64,000 nucleotides of DNA from PMG-095 sp049324695 (GCA_049324695.1 JBMOMJ010000024.1:90231-154230); one strand, 5' to 3'; positions 40,751-50,394 are shown, counted from the stretch's first letter. The notes: generated by a model not told the origin, from the letters alone. Numbers and translations are program-made.

Positions 40751-42382
40751 ATGCATGAATTCATGAACGCGATACTTTCGAGAACGCTTCTGTCATGCAC
40801 CATCTCTTTCCCTCTCATCGTCGCCGCCTGCACGATCACTACCGCTCCAAACGAGTCTGAAGGCAGCGGCGGTTCCAGTTCGGGACAATCAGGAGGCGGC
40901 GGCCGAGCGGGAGCAGCGAGTGGTGGAGCTAGTACGAGCGGCGGCCGCAGTGCGGGATCTCAAGGCGGAAAATCTTCCAGCGCGGGAGCAGCGGGCGTTC
41001 CGAATCCGGGCGAAGCCCAGGCTGGAGCAGGCGGTGTTGGTGGCTCGAGCGAAGATCCTGTTGCCGGCGGTATGGGTGGCGAAGTTCAAGTGCCCAGCGA
41101 AGGCGGTATGGGCGGCAGCGCCGAGCCACCCACTAGTGCACAACGCTTCTTCCTGCCCACGCCGAACTCGACCAACACCGTCGCGCCCAGGGTGCTCGTG
41201 GATAAGAATGGTAGCGTACACGCCGCTTATCCCGCCTATGCGGGCGGGCGCGCCTTCTACGCCTACTGCCGTAGTGATTGCGCGCGCCCGGCTTCGTTCC
41301 AAGTGGTCGAGCTGGACGTTGGGGACAGTATCGCAAACGTGGCGTTGGCGCTCACCAGCGAGGGCAAGCCGCGTCTCGTGCTCTCCGAGTTCGACAAAGT
41401 TTACTATGCGACTTGCGACGCGCAGTGCGGCACTCGCGGCGCTTGGAGCGTGACTCCCGTATTCGACCACGACAATTCAATGGAGGTGACGGGCCAAGCG
41501 CTCGCCTTGGACTCCAGCGGTCGCCCGCGCTTCCTGATGCACACCTACGTCGCTCTATTGGGGATCGGCCAGAAGGAACCGAAGACGATGCTCGCGAGTT
41601 GCGACGCCAACTGCAACACGAGCGAGAATTGGCGCTTCGACGTCGTGTCGCAAGACATTTGGCAGTACCCCGATATGCGCGTCGACGCTCAGGGGCGTAC
41701 GCATGTCGCCGCGGCGCAGGTGGTATTTCAAGACAACGTCCCCACCGACAAGCTCGCCACGCACTTCTTGTGCGACGCCAATTGCAGCGCAGCGAGCGCT
41801 TGGCAGAGTGTGCCGCTCGCCATTCTCTTCGAAGACACGGTGGTCAAGCCATCGCTCTCGTTGAGCTTGACACCTGCTGGCGGAGCGCGCGTCGCGCTCG
41901 TGATCGAGGACAACGACGCGAGCACTCCCGATGGGCGCTACTTAGCCTACGCGGAGTGCGACGGTGATTGTGAGCTCGAGGACTGGCGCGCCGTGCTCAT
42001 CAGTCAAAATCGGGCGATTCGCAGCGGCGTGAGCCTCGCGCTAGACGGCGGGAAACCGCGCGTCGCCTTCACGCTCGACTACAACATCGGCATTTACCAG
42101 TGCGACGCCAACTGCACCGATTCGGACTGGCAGCTCACGGAAGTCGAGTTCGCCCGCAACTTGCCGGCCGACGACATCTTCTTGTTTCCGGGTTGCTCCG
42201 CTGGCGCCTGGTTCTTGGATAGCCCTTCGCTCACCATCGCCGCCGATCATTCACTGCGCGTGGGCTACCGTGCGTACGACGTGAGCGGCGCGACGCAACC
42301 GCCGCTCGACCCGACCAAACCGCGTTGCAAGACCGGCTTGGACTTCACCTGGGCGCGCCTAGCCACGCTCCCGCCACAGTAA
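40751..42382 (+). CDS. Lipoprotein with six CDxxC propeller-like repeats
   Basis: A 543-residue lipoprotein (leader ending IVAAC) with a Gly/Ser/Ala linker to about residue 130. The rest is six repeats of about 65 residues, each ending in a Cys-x3-Cys turn followed by a Trp: YCRSDCARPAS, TCDAQCGTRGAW, SCDANCNTSENW, LCDANCSAASAW, ECDGDCELEDW, QCDANCTDSDW. Each repeat also has a V/LALTxxGKPR strand pattern, suggesting a six-bladed beta-propeller with one disulfide per blade. Function unknown, probably binding on the cell surface. Start could also be ATG 40763. A GC-rich hairpin follows at 42396-42431. Confidence 0.8.
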   Translation: MHEFMNAILSRTLLSCTISFPLIVAACTITTAPNESEGSGGSSSGQSGGGGRAGAASGGASTSGGRSAGSQGGKSSSAGAAGVPNPGEAQAGAGGVGGSSEDPVAGGMGGEVQVPSEGGMGGSAEPPTSAQRFFLPTPNSTNTVAPRVLVDKNGSVHAAYPAYAGGRAFYAYCRSDCARPASFQVVELDVGDSIANVALALTSEGKPRLVLSEFDKVYYATCDAQCGTRGAWSVTPVFDHDNSMEVTGQALALDSSGRPRFLMHTYVALLGIGQKEPKTMLASCDANCNTSENWRFDVVSQDIWQYPDMRVDAQGRTHVAAAQVVFQDNVPTDKLATHFLCDANCSAASAWQSVPLAILFEDTVVKPSLSLSLTPAGGARVALVIEDNDASTPDGRYLAYAECDGDCELEDWRAVLISQNRAIRSGVSLALDGGKPRVAFTLDYNIGIYQCDANCTDSDWQLTEVEFARNLPADDIFLFPGCSAGAWFLDSPSLTIAADHSLRVGYRAYDVSGATQPPLDPTKPRCKTGLDFTWARLATLPPQ

Positions 42383-42395
42383 ACGTCAGTCCCAC

Positions 42396-42431
42396 GCGGG
42401 GACGTCGCGGCCGCGAGACCGCCGTCCCCGC
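42396..42431 (+). terminator. GC-rich hairpin after the propeller lipoprotein
   Basis: GCGGGGACG and CGTCCCCGC pair perfectly over nine bases, with an 18-base loop that itself contains the palindrome TCGCGGCCGCGA. Fourteen bases after the stop codon. No T-run. Confidence 0.5.
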
Positions 42432-42548
42432 CCACTCCCCGGAGTGAACGCACACACTGTGCACGCTCACATGTAAGGCAATGTCGACGCGCCGACGTAG
42501 GCGGCGTCGAAGTAGAACGCTGGATCGCGAATGCTACGCTAGGGGATC

Positions 42549-43973
42549 GTGACGAGCACGACTCTCGGCTTCGCGCCGCCGAGCCCTTACGGGCGTATCG
42601 AGCCGGGCATGTTCTTGGGCCCGTACGAGATCTTGATGTGCGTCGCTCGTGGCGGGATGGCAAGCGTGTGGGCGGCGCGTCAGCACGGGCCTCGCGGTTT
42701 CAGCAAACTCGTCGCGGTCAAAGCCATTTTGCCGGAGCTCACGCTGCCCGAGTTCGAGGCGATGTTCCTGGAAGAGGCGCGCCTCGCGGCTCGCATTCGG
42801 CACCCGAACGTTTGTGAAATCTTCGAGCTAATCGAGCAACGCGGCGTGTTGGCGCTTTCGATGGAGTGGTTGGACGGCGACACGCTGGCCCGGCTACTCG
42901 CAGCCAGCGACGAGCACGGACCCTTGCCGCCGCGCATTGCGGCTCGCATCGTGGCCGAGGCCGCGCGAGGCCTGCACGCAGCGCACGAACTCAAGGACGA
43001 GCACGGCCAATTCATGAACGTCGTGCATCGCGACGTTTCACCGCAAAATATCCTGCTGTCGCGCGACGGGCAGATCAAAGTCGCGGACTTCGGCATCGCC
43101 AAGGCGCTCGGCAGTACGCGCGAAGCAACCGCCGTCGGCCGTGTGAAAGGCAAGCTGAGCTACATGTCGCCCGAGCAAGCGCGTGGTCGCGCCCTCGATC
43201 GACGCAGCGACATCTTTTCGCTGGGTGTGGTGCTCTACCTCGCCACGCTGGGTAGGCATCCGTTTCGCGAACTGAGTGATTCACCCGAGCAGCAACTCGC
43301 GCGGCTCTTCACCGGACACGTGATGCCGCCCTCCTTGGCGACGGCTGCCTATCCGCTCGGGCTCGAGGCGGTTGTGCTGCGCGCGCTGAGTCCGGATCCC
43401 ACACAGCGCTACGCGAGCGCGGCCGACCTACATTTGGCGCTCGAGGAGTGGCTCGCGCGGAGCGGTCCGCTCGTCACCGACCGCGACATTGCAAACGTTC
43501 TCGAAGCTCGCGCTGGAGCGAGTATCGCACAACGCAACGCACGCATCAGCGAGGCACTGCGCGCAAGCCGCTCGCGCGCGACTGATTCGCTCACGCCGCG
43601 CGTGACTTCCACCACCTCGGATGGAGTCACGCTCACGATGCAGCGCGAGCGCAGTACACCACGTGCCTTGAGTTTCGCAGCGATCGCAGCGGCCGTCGTG
43701 ATCACGGCGCTCGCCAGCACGCGTCTGCGCACAGCAACGAATCAGGAAACGACCAGCGAAGCTGCTGTCGAGCCAATGCTTGCAGCCACTTTACCCATGG
43801 TCACTGTTCCGGCGCCGCAAGCGGCGAGCATGACACCAGCTGAGCCTGTCGCCGAACCCGCGCTGGTGCCCTCGGCGAGCAACAAACCCTCCGTAACGCG
43901 CAGCAAGACGCGCCCGCAGCCCTCCGAAAAGCGCAGCAAACAACGTATTGGTCCGCTGGAGAAGGATTTGTGA
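42549..43973 (+). CDS. Transmembrane Ser/Thr protein kinase
   Basis: A 474-residue bacterial Hanks-type kinase. The glycine loop is ARGGMASVW (33-41), the ATP Lys58 lies in VAVK, the catalytic loop is HRDVSPQN (160-167) with Asp162, and the metal loop DFG is at 180-182. The activation segment ends KGKLSYMSPEQARG. One membrane helix at about residues 375-392 (LSFAAIAAAVVITALAS) is followed by a Pro/Ala/Ser/Lys tail outside, with no sensor domain. GTG start. The stop overlaps the GTG of the next gene, so kinase, TPR protein and kelch protein are made together. Confidence 0.92.
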   Translation: MTSTTLGFAPPSPYGRIEPGMFLGPYEILMCVARGGMASVWAARQHGPRGFSKLVAVKAILPELTLPEFEAMFLEEARLAARIRHPNVCEIFELIEQRGVLALSMEWLDGDTLARLLAASDEHGPLPPRIAARIVAEAARGLHAAHELKDEHGQFMNVVHRDVSPQNILLSRDGQIKVADFGIAKALGSTREATAVGRVKGKLSYMSPEQARGRALDRRSDIFSLGVVLYLATLGRHPFRELSDSPEQQLARLFTGHVMPPSLATAAYPLGLEAVVLRALSPDPTQRYASAADLHLALEEWLARSGPLVTDRDIANVLEARAGASIAQRNARISEALRASRSRATDSLTPRVTSTTSDGVTLTMQRERSTPRALSFAAIAAAVVITALASTRLRTATNQETTSEAAVEPMLAATLPMVTVPAPQAASMTPAEPVAEPALVPSASNKPSVTRSKTRPQPSEKRSKQRIGPLEKDL

Positions 43974-44998
43974 GACCGCCGCTGCGCGCAACCGCGCGCT
44001 CTCTAATAATAGCGCTGGCGCTTCTCTCGACGTCGCAGGTTTGCTTGGCGCAAAGCGAAGCAGACGAAGAGCGCGCTCGTTCGCTATTTCAGCAGGGCAA
44101 TGCGCTCGTGGAACAAGCTCGTTATGCCGACGCGCTCGAGAAGTTCGAGGCCGCTTACGCCGCTTGGCAAAACCCCAAAATCAAGCTCAACTTGGCTACG
44201 ACGCTACGCGAACTGGGGCGCTACGCCGAGTCGTTGGAGGCTTACCAGCAGTACCTGAACGCAGCCGAACCCAGCGCCGAGAAACGAACCGAAGTCGAGC
44301 GCATCTGCAGCGAGCTTCAGACGCGCGTGGCTCGCATCCGAGTTCGCTCAGAACGCGCGGTGCGGCGGCTGTCGCTGGATGGACGCCGACTGCAAGCGAG
44401 CGCCAATGATGAGTTCAGCGTGGACGCGGGCCATCATACGTTGCTCGCCGAGAGCGATGGTGTCCCGCCACAAGCGCTCGACTTCGACGTCGTCGCGGGA
44501 GAGCGGCGCACGCTGAGCCTGATGTTTGCGCCCCCCTCTCCCACGCCGCCTACTGCGCCAGCGCCAGTGCACGATCAGCCGCAGCGAAACCCACGAGCCG
44601 GTGTGACGGATACGGGCGAAGGTCTGCTCCTCAGCGCACGAGTCGATATGGACGGCAAAGCGCGCGGGGCGTTGGCTGCAGTTGGCGTCGGCTACGCTGC
44701 GAGCGCTGTGCTGCGAGTCAACGCGGGTGGGCTATTGGGTGCTCATTCGGGCGTCTACGCGGGCGTCGAAGCATCGCCATTCGGTGGAACGTTGCGGCCA
44801 ACGTTCGGCGTTTCGCTGCCGATGTTCTTCGTCGATGGGTTACGCCCTGGGATCTCCGCCGAGCTCGGCTTGCGCCAGAGCCTGCACACGCACTTCGTCG
44901 TATTCGCTCGCGCCGCGCTGGTGCACTTTCCCGCCGCGCCGCAAGGCTACACGAGCACGCTGTTCGTGCCCTCGCTCGGCGCCGAGGTGCGTCTATGA
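43970..44998 (+). CDS. TPR and PEGA-like envelope protein
   Basis: A 342-residue exported protein (signal peptide LIIALALLSTSQVCLAQ). TPR-like helices cover about residues 30-125 (ARSLFQQGNALVEQARYADALEKFEAAYAAW, LRELGRYAESLEAYQQYL). A PEGA-like strand set follows at about 125-190 (RIRVRSERAVRRLSLDGRRLQASANDEFSVDAGHHTLLAESDG). After a Pro-rich linker the C-terminal 130 residues form barrel-type strands. This TPR-PEGA layout next to a kinase is a recurrent myxobacterial unit. Overlaps both neighbours by four bases. Confidence 0.85.
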   Translation: MRPPLRATARSLIIALALLSTSQVCLAQSEADEERARSLFQQGNALVEQARYADALEKFEAAYAAWQNPKIKLNLATTLRELGRYAESLEAYQQYLNAAEPSAEKRTEVERICSELQTRVARIRVRSERAVRRLSLDGRRLQASANDEFSVDAGHHTLLAESDGVPPQALDFDVVAGERRTLSLMFAPPSPTPPTAPAPVHDQPQRNPRAGVTDTGEGLLLSARVDMDGKARGALAAVGVGYAASAVLRVNAGGLLGAHSGVYAGVEASPFGGTLRPTFGVSLPMFFVDGLRPGISAELGLRQSLHTHFVVFARAALVHFPAAPQGYTSTLFVPSLGAEVRL

Positions 44999-46437
44999 AC
45001 CGCGCGCATCGATTGAGCCTGGCTGTCTCGCTAACGGCGTTGGCTTGCGAAAGCCCGGAAAGCAGTGTGCGCAGCGTTTCCCAGCCGCTCGAAAGCGTAC
45101 GCTGGCAACGACTCGACACGCCCACGTCGCCTCCAGCGCGTATGGGCCACGTCATGGTGTATGACTCGCTGCGCAGGGCGACTGTCGTCGCCGGAGGGCG
45201 GCCAGTTTCGGACTCGGGCGCAAGCTTGAGCGATACGTGGCTGTGGGACGGCAGTGCGTGGTTGCCAGGCTCTCAAGGCTTTCCACGCCGCGGCTTCATC
45301 AGCGGAGTGTTCGATAGCAGTCGCCAAGCCGTGCTGACCTACGGAGGCTTTGACCTCAGTGGCTATTACGACGATACTTGGAGCTTCGGCAGCGGTACCT
45401 GGACAGCGAGCAACGCAACCGGGCCCAGTGCGCGCAGTAGTTACGGCATCAGCTACGACTCGCAACGCGGTGTGAGCGTGCTGTTCGGCGGCTACAACGT
45501 GACCTGGAGCAACGATATTTGGGAATGGTCCAACGGCAGCTGGGCACCCAAATGCACCGACAGCGTGTGCGCCAACGCGGTGCACCCCGCACGCCGTGCC
45601 GGGCCAGTTTTCGTGTACGACGAGGCGCGCGCCGTAACTCTGATGTTCGGCGGCTACGGCGACAATCGCATGTACGGTGACACCTGGACTTGGAACGGAA
45701 CCAGCTGGAAGCAGCTGCAGCCTTCCCACTCGCCTGCTGCGCGCGCCTCGGCAGCAGCTGCATACGATCCGCTCACACGCCGCGTGTACGTTTTCGGGGG
45801 CGCAACGGCTGGCGATCCGCTCAACGATTTGTGGGCGTGGGACGGCGTCGATTGGCACCCGCTCGCGCTGACAACTCCGGCAGCAGCGCGACGTGAAGCA
45901 GCCATGGTCTGGGACACCACCCGGCGCCGCGGGGTCGTGTTCGGGGGACGCTACGCAAACCGCCAAGTGGACGCATGGGAATTCTCGCTCATCGGCAACA
46001 GTTGTTCCTCTGACGACGAATGCCACAGCCTGCGTTGTGATGACTCCGTTTGCGTCGACGATGTGGCGAGCAGTGGCGGCGCCGCGAACACAGGCAGCGG
46101 CGGCGTTGCGAGCAGCGGCAGCGGCGGTGTCGCCAGCTCGAGCGGAGGCGCAACAACTGGAGGTGCTCCTGCAAAAGGCGGCGCCGCAAACGGAGGCTCG
46201 GCGATGGGCGACGCTGGCTCCTTCGCCCAAGCTGGCGCCGGCGCTGGAGGGAGCGCAACAGGCGGAATCGCAGCGGCTTTCGGTGGAACCTCTGGAGCAC
46301 CACTCGGAGCCGCGAGTGATGCCAGGAGCCTGTACGGCTGTGGCATCAGCCGCCGAGCGCGATCCAACGCAACGAGCTGGACATGGTTCGTGGCATTGGC
46401 GTTCGTCGGCCTACGACGCCGGCGCAGCGCCGTTTAG
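44995..46437 (+). CDS. Kelch-repeat lipoprotein with MYXO-CTERM-like tail
   Basis: A 480-residue surface protein. The N-terminus is a lipoprotein signal (LAVSLTALAC). Five to six kelch repeats cover about residues 35-330 (for example ARMGHVMVYDSLRRATVVAGG and NDLWAWDGVDW), predicting a beta-propeller. A small Cys-rich knot (CSSDDECHSLRCDDSVC) and a Gly/Ser/Ala linker follow. The end is YGCGISRRAR, a hydrophobic helix (WTWFVALAFVGL) and RRRR, the layout of the MYXO-CTERM sorting tail. Having both a lipobox and a sorting tail is unusual. Third gene of the kinase operon. Confidence 0.88.
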   Translation: MNRAHRLSLAVSLTALACESPESSVRSVSQPLESVRWQRLDTPTSPPARMGHVMVYDSLRRATVVAGGRPVSDSGASLSDTWLWDGSAWLPGSQGFPRRGFISGVFDSSRQAVLTYGGFDLSGYYDDTWSFGSGTWTASNATGPSARSSYGISYDSQRGVSVLFGGYNVTWSNDIWEWSNGSWAPKCTDSVCANAVHPARRAGPVFVYDEARAVTLMFGGYGDNRMYGDTWTWNGTSWKQLQPSHSPAARASAAAAYDPLTRRVYVFGGATAGDPLNDLWAWDGVDWHPLALTTPAAARREAAMVWDTTRRRGVVFGGRYANRQVDAWEFSLIGNSCSSDDECHSLRCDDSVCVDDVASSGGAANTGSGGVASSGSGGVASSSGGATTGGAPAKGGAANGGSAMGDAGSFAQAGAGAGGSATGGIAAAFGGTSGAPLGAASDARSLYGCGISRRARSNATSWTWFVALAFVGLRRRRSAV

Positions 46438-46440
46438 CAC

Positions 46441-47463
46441 TCAGCGCGCGAAGTTTTCGACGCGGCCGTCAGCGTGCTTTGCAAAACGCCCCGCTTCGCG
46501 CGGGTGCACTGGATCGTCGCTGGGCCACGGCCAGCCGCCGAAGCGCGTGCGTTGATAATCCATCACGGCGCGTTGAATCTCTTCCCGCGAATTCATGACG
46601 AACGGGCCGTGCTGTACCACCGGCTCTTCGATGGGTCGGCCCTGCAAGAGCAAAATCTGCGTCACGCTGTCGCCCGCTGCCAACTCCACGGCGCGATCAC
46701 TCGCAACCACCAAGCCGGAATGAGTTTTGATTCGCTCACCGCCAACTTCCAGCGACGCCCCGTCGAAGAAGTACAACGTGCGCAAAATCCCCGAGCGCAA
46801 TGTCTTGGGCAGCGTCCAACGCGCACCCGCTTCCATACGAATGCACCAGATGGCAACTTCGCTGTCTTCGCGCGAGGCCCACGAATGCGGCGGCGGCGAA
46901 GGCGGTTTGGCGCCATCGAGCGTGCCCGCCACGACGGTCACGCTCGTCGACTTGCCCTCGGCGTCACGATAGCGACGCTCCGGAATGTCCTGCTTCCAGA
47001 GCATCGCGAAATGAGGCGGGACCAGCTTGTTCGAAGCCGGCAGGTTCAACCAAATCTGAAATAGCTCGAGCGGATTCGGCTTATCGGGCTCGAGCAGCGG
47101 AAACATCTCGCAGTGAACGATGCCGCCGCCAGCCGTAAGCCACTGTACGTCCCCGGAACCGAAGCGGGCGGTCGCGCCGAGCGAGTCTGAATGGTCCACG
47201 TACCCGCGCCGCACGATGGTTACGGTCTCGAAACCACGGTGCGGATGCTGCGGAAAGCCGGGCACGACGTCGCCGTGGTACATGCGAAAGCTCAGGTTCG
47301 GATCGAAGTCTTGGCCCAAGTTCCTGCCAACTAACGATGCCTTTGGCCCAAGCCGCTCGTTGCCCTCCGGATACGCGTCGTTGTGATGCACGCAAAACAG
47401 GAACGGGTCCACCGTGCTCCATGGAAACCCGAGCGGTCGCGAATCGAGAATCAGCTCTGACAC
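46441..47463 (-). CDS. Pirin-family protein
   Basis: A 340-residue bicupin of the pirin family. The N-terminal cupin holds the metal-site pattern FPQHPHRGFETVTIVRRGYVDHSDSLG (His-x-His at about residues 72-75) and VQWLTAGGGIVHCEMF with the third His and Glu. The second cupin is at about 200-290. Iron-binding pirins act as quercetinase-like dioxygenases or redox-sensing cofactors. No operon partner. Converges with the kelch gene, 3 bases apart. Confidence 0.92.
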   Translation of the reverse strand: MSELILDSRPLGFPWSTVDPFLFCVHHNDAYPEGNERLGPKASLVGRNLGQDFDPNLSFRMYHGDVVPGFPQHPHRGFETVTIVRRGYVDHSDSLGATARFGSGDVQWLTAGGGIVHCEMFPLLEPDKPNPLELFQIWLNLPASNKLVPPHFAMLWKQDIPERRYRDAEGKSTSVTVVAGTLDGAKPPSPPPHSWASREDSEVAIWCIRMEAGARWTLPKTLRSGILRTLYFFDGASLEVGGERIKTHSGLVVASDRAVELAAGDSVTQILLLQGRPIEEPVVQHGPFVMNSREEIQRAVMDYQRTRFGGWPWPSDDPVHPREAGRFAKHADGRVENFAR

Positions 47464-47600
47464 GGAGGAAAGTTTAGGTCCGAGTTCGGAGCTGGCCAGG
47501 GCATGCCGCCCACATTGTCGGAAAGCGTGAGCAAAATCGGAAAAATCCTGAGCTCACCTGGCTTGCTAGCAGCGCTCGCCTCGCTCAAGAAAAGGCCCCG

Positions 47601-48641
47601 ATGAATCGCGCTTTCGCCCTCGCTCTGCTCGGTCTCTCCTTCGGCCTCCCTGCTTGTGACGTCGCCGCCACAACCACCAACGAAAAGCCCGGCGTCGAGG
47701 CGACCGACGACAATTGGGTGCGCCCCGCGGGGCCGACTCCCGTCGAAGCACACGGACAGCTCTCGGTGATGGGACCGGACCTGGTAAACAAGAACGGCGA
47801 CCCCGTGCAGCTCAAAGGCGTGAGCAGCATGTGGCTCAACTGGGAAAACGACGGCTACGCCGAGAACCCACAGGCTCTGGTGTGGATGCGCGACCACTGG
47901 GGTCTCAGCGTGATCCGCGCGGCCATGGGCATCGACCCAGCCGGCGCGTACCTCGCTGATCCAGCGAAGGCCAAGCGTCAGGTGCGCACCATCGTGGACA
48001 ACGCCATCGCGGCCGGCGTCTACGTGATCATCGATTGGCACGACCACAACGCGCCCGCACACGTAAACGACGCCGTCGCCTTCTTCACGGAAATGGCGCA
48101 GGCGTACGCAGGCGTGCCGAACGTGATCTACGAGACGTTCAACGAGCCGGTGAATCTAACTTGGCCGGGCGAGATCAAGCCGTACCACGAGACAGTGGTC
48201 GCTGCGATTCGCGCGGTGGAACCCAACAGCGTCATCATTCTCGGCACGCCCAACTATTCGCAAGACGTGGACATCGCCGCTGCCTCGCCGCTCGAGGGCA
48301 ACAACCTGATGTACACGCTGCACTTCTACTCGTGCACGCACGGCGGCTACCTGATGTCCAAATTGCAGGCTGCACGCTCGAAAGGCTTGCCGATGTTCGT
48401 TACCGAGTGGGGCGCGACCCACGCCGACGGCGGCCGCGACGGTAAGGTTTGCTTGACCGAGGCAGCGCAGTGGATGGATTTGCTGAAGGCCGCCAAAGTC
48501 GGCTGGGCTGCCTGGAAGCTGGACAATTGCACGCCGGACTCCACGTGCCTCGTTGCGAGCGGCGCTCCGCTCACCGGTGGCTGGACCACTGAGTACCTGC
48601 ACGGCCACGCGCCTTTCGTGCGCGACGCGATGCGCGAGTGA
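47601..48641 (+). CDS. GH5 endoglucanase-type lipoprotein
   Basis: A 346-residue glycoside hydrolase family 5 enzyme with a lipoprotein signal (MNRAFALALLGLSFGLPAC). After VNKNGDPVQLKGVSSMWLNW come the TIM-barrel landmarks: GVYVIIDWHDH, YETFNEP with the acid/base Glu182, LHFYSCTHGG and FVTEWGATHADGG with the nucleophile Glu269. This is the pattern of GH5_2-like cellulases that cut beta-1,4-glucan. No carbohydrate-binding module. AAGG ribosome site. Convergent with an AraC regulator that may control it. A 22-base tandem repeat starts right after the stop. Confidence 0.93.
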   Translation: MNRAFALALLGLSFGLPACDVAATTTNEKPGVEATDDNWVRPAGPTPVEAHGQLSVMGPDLVNKNGDPVQLKGVSSMWLNWENDGYAENPQALVWMRDHWGLSVIRAAMGIDPAGAYLADPAKAKRQVRTIVDNAIAAGVYVIIDWHDHNAPAHVNDAVAFFTEMAQAYAGVPNVIYETFNEPVNLTWPGEIKPYHETVVAAIRAVEPNSVIILGTPNYSQDVDIAAASPLEGNNLMYTLHFYSCTHGGYLMSKLQAARSKGLPMFVTEWGATHADGGRDGKVCLTEAAQWMDLLKAAKVGWAAWKLDNCTPDSTCLVASGAPLTGGWTTEYLHGHAPFVRDAMRE

Positions 48642-48743
48642 GCTCGGGCTAGCGGCGGCTCGGGCTCGGGCTAGCAGCGGCTCGGGCTCGGGCTAGCAGC
48701 GGCTCGGGCTCGGACTGGCTGCGGCTCGGGCTAGCAGCGGCGG
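48642..48743. repeat. 22-base tandem repeat between GH5 and AraC genes
   Basis: About four and a half imperfect copies of GGCTCGGGCTCGGGCTAGCAGC begin at the GH5 stop codon and run into the end of the AraC gene; the TAG stop of the AraC gene (48731-48733, minus strand) is part of a repeat unit. Confidence 0.8.
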
Positions 48744-49624
48744 ACGTCGCGCACTGCCGTCGAGCGGCGGTAGCGCAGCGGGGTGGTCTGCTTCAACGCG
48801 CGAAACTGGCGGTTGAAGTTGGACAAGCTGCCGAAGCCTGTGGCCAGCGCGATCTCGCTGACGCTGCGCCCGGTCTCGGTCAACAACGCACATGCCTGCG
48901 TGACACGCACCTCCGACAAGTACTTCACGAAGGTCTTGCCGAACAAACGCGGGAAGGCTCGACCCAAAGTGGCGCGCGACATGCCGCAGGCGCGCGCCAC
49001 GATCGAAAACGATAGATTCGGATTGGCAGCGTGCTCGTGAATGTATCCGAGCAGGCGACTGGCGACTTCGGCGGAACCCTTGTCGTCCGGCAGCGCGCCG
49101 TCGCCCAACGCCAAATCGCCGAGCTCGTCGCTCTCGGAGAGGTCGGCCAGAATACTGAGCAAGCTCACGAAGCGATCGAGCGGACGCTGCGATCCGACGA
49201 AGGCATCGCGCATTCGCTCCAGCGTGCGTTGTCGCGTGTTGCCGCGAATCACTAGCCCGCGACGTGCCCGCGCGAACAAGCTCGCCAACGGACGATAGGT
49301 GAGCGAGTCCGTCAACGACGCTGCGATCGACTCGGGCAAAAATTGAATCACGCGTGCATGCACGGGATCGGCGCGGCCAACCTCGGTCAACCAACAGTGC
49401 GGTGTGCTGGCACCGATCAGACATAGGTCGTCGTCTTCGAACTGCTCGATACTGTCGCCCACGTAACGCACGCCGCTGCCTTTCACTACGTGCGTGAGCT
49501 CGAGCTCCGGGTGGAAGTGCCACGGATACTCGAGGGCGCGACCAGTGACATCGCGGAACACGATGCCGAGGTCATGGTCGTGACGCACCAGTTCGAACAG
49601 CGGTCGCTTCGCTGCACTCTGCAT
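48731..49624 (-). CDS. AraC-family regulator with cupin sensor domain
   Basis: A 297-residue regulator. The N-terminal cupin domain covers about residues 8-110 (YPWHFHPELELTHVVKGSGVRYVGDSIEQFEDDDLCLIGASTPH), typical of sugar-responsive AraC proteins. The two helix-turn-helices are at about 200-290 (LSFSIVARACGMSRATLGRAF and VSEIALATGFGSLSNFNRQF). The start at 49624 gives the normal cupin N-terminus. It is beside the GH5 cellulase gene, so a role in sensing a cellulose fragment is likely. The last codons derive from the tandem repeat. Confidence 0.88.
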   Translation of the reverse strand: MQSAAKRPLFELVRHDHDLGIVFRDVTGRALEYPWHFHPELELTHVVKGSGVRYVGDSIEQFEDDDLCLIGASTPHCWLTEVGRADPVHARVIQFLPESIAASLTDSLTYRPLASLFARARRGLVIRGNTRQRTLERMRDAFVGSQRPLDRFVSLLSILADLSESDELGDLALGDGALPDDKGSAEVASRLLGYIHEHAANPNLSFSIVARACGMSRATLGRAFPRLFGKTFVKYLSEVRVTQACALLTETGRSVSEIALATGFGSLSNFNRQFRALKQTTPLRYRRSTAVRDVRRC

Positions 49625-49893
49625 GGCGCATGAGACTAGCTCCGCATTGCAAGCTCGTCGAGCCGAGTCGTGCATGAGAGTGGCGCGCAGCATTCGATTT
49701 CTGGAATCGGTTCCACATTTGGACAATGGGTTGGCTGAACGGGCGCGCCGGGGTCGGCAGCGCGGCTGAAAAGAAGCCGCCTCACGCGAAAGCTTCGCAG
49801 CGCGCCCGGCTACGCCCCGGATTTCGTTGTGGTAACGGTTCCAGCCTCGCTTGGCTGGCGCGCCCAGAACTGCTGCGCCAAGCTCTTAGCCGA

Positions 49894-50388
49894 ATGCGGA
49901 CGTTCCTCGCTTTGGCCGGCTTGCTCATGACGGTCAGCGCTTGCTCCGCCACCACCGGCCGCGCCTGGGTGCACGAGCCGGAAAACCCGAACTCTGATGC
50001 CGACGTCGCAGCCGTCCGCGAGCTCGAGCCAATGCCAGAGCCCGTGTCGCTTCCGCCGGTTCAGGACTCCAACCAGAGCCTTGACGCGCCGCGGCCGCGT
50101 CTCTCGCGCACCATCTCGCTCGGCCAAAGCGATACCGCCTTCGTCCGCCCCGCGCCCGTTACGACCGCTACGCAACCACCAGTGGTAGTCAACATCGTCA
50201 ACTACCAAGCTGCGCCGTACGCGGGCTACGGCTACCCGCTTACCTATCGCGGCAGCGCGCCGCTAGCGACACCGCGTTCGAGCGGCGGCGTACCAGCGCT
50301 CGGCCAAGATTGGGCTAGGCCGCCGAGCTACGGGCCAACGTTTCCATTCCGCAGCGCACCGGCTCCAGCTTGGGAGCGGCCACGCTGA
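49894..50388 (+). CDS. Small Pro-rich lipoprotein
   Basis: A 164-residue lipoprotein (MRTFLALAGLLMTVSAC). The mature part is low in secondary structure, rich in Pro, Ala, Ser and Tyr (PAPVTTATQPPVVVNIVNYQ, APYAGYGYPLTYRGSAPL), and has no cysteines after the lipobox. Family unknown; possibly an envelope spacer. The ATG at 49894 is chosen for the signal. Frame continues upstream to 49726 but without protein-like features. Converges with a small TPR-like gene. Confidence 0.65.
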   Translation: MRTFLALAGLLMTVSACSATTGRAWVHEPENPNSDADVAAVRELEPMPEPVSLPPVQDSNQSLDAPRPRLSRTISLGQSDTAFVRPAPVTTATQPPVVVNIVNYQAAPYAGYGYPLTYRGSAPLATPRSSGGVPALGQDWARPPSYGPTFPFRSAPAPAWERPR

Positions 50389-50394
50389 CGCCCG

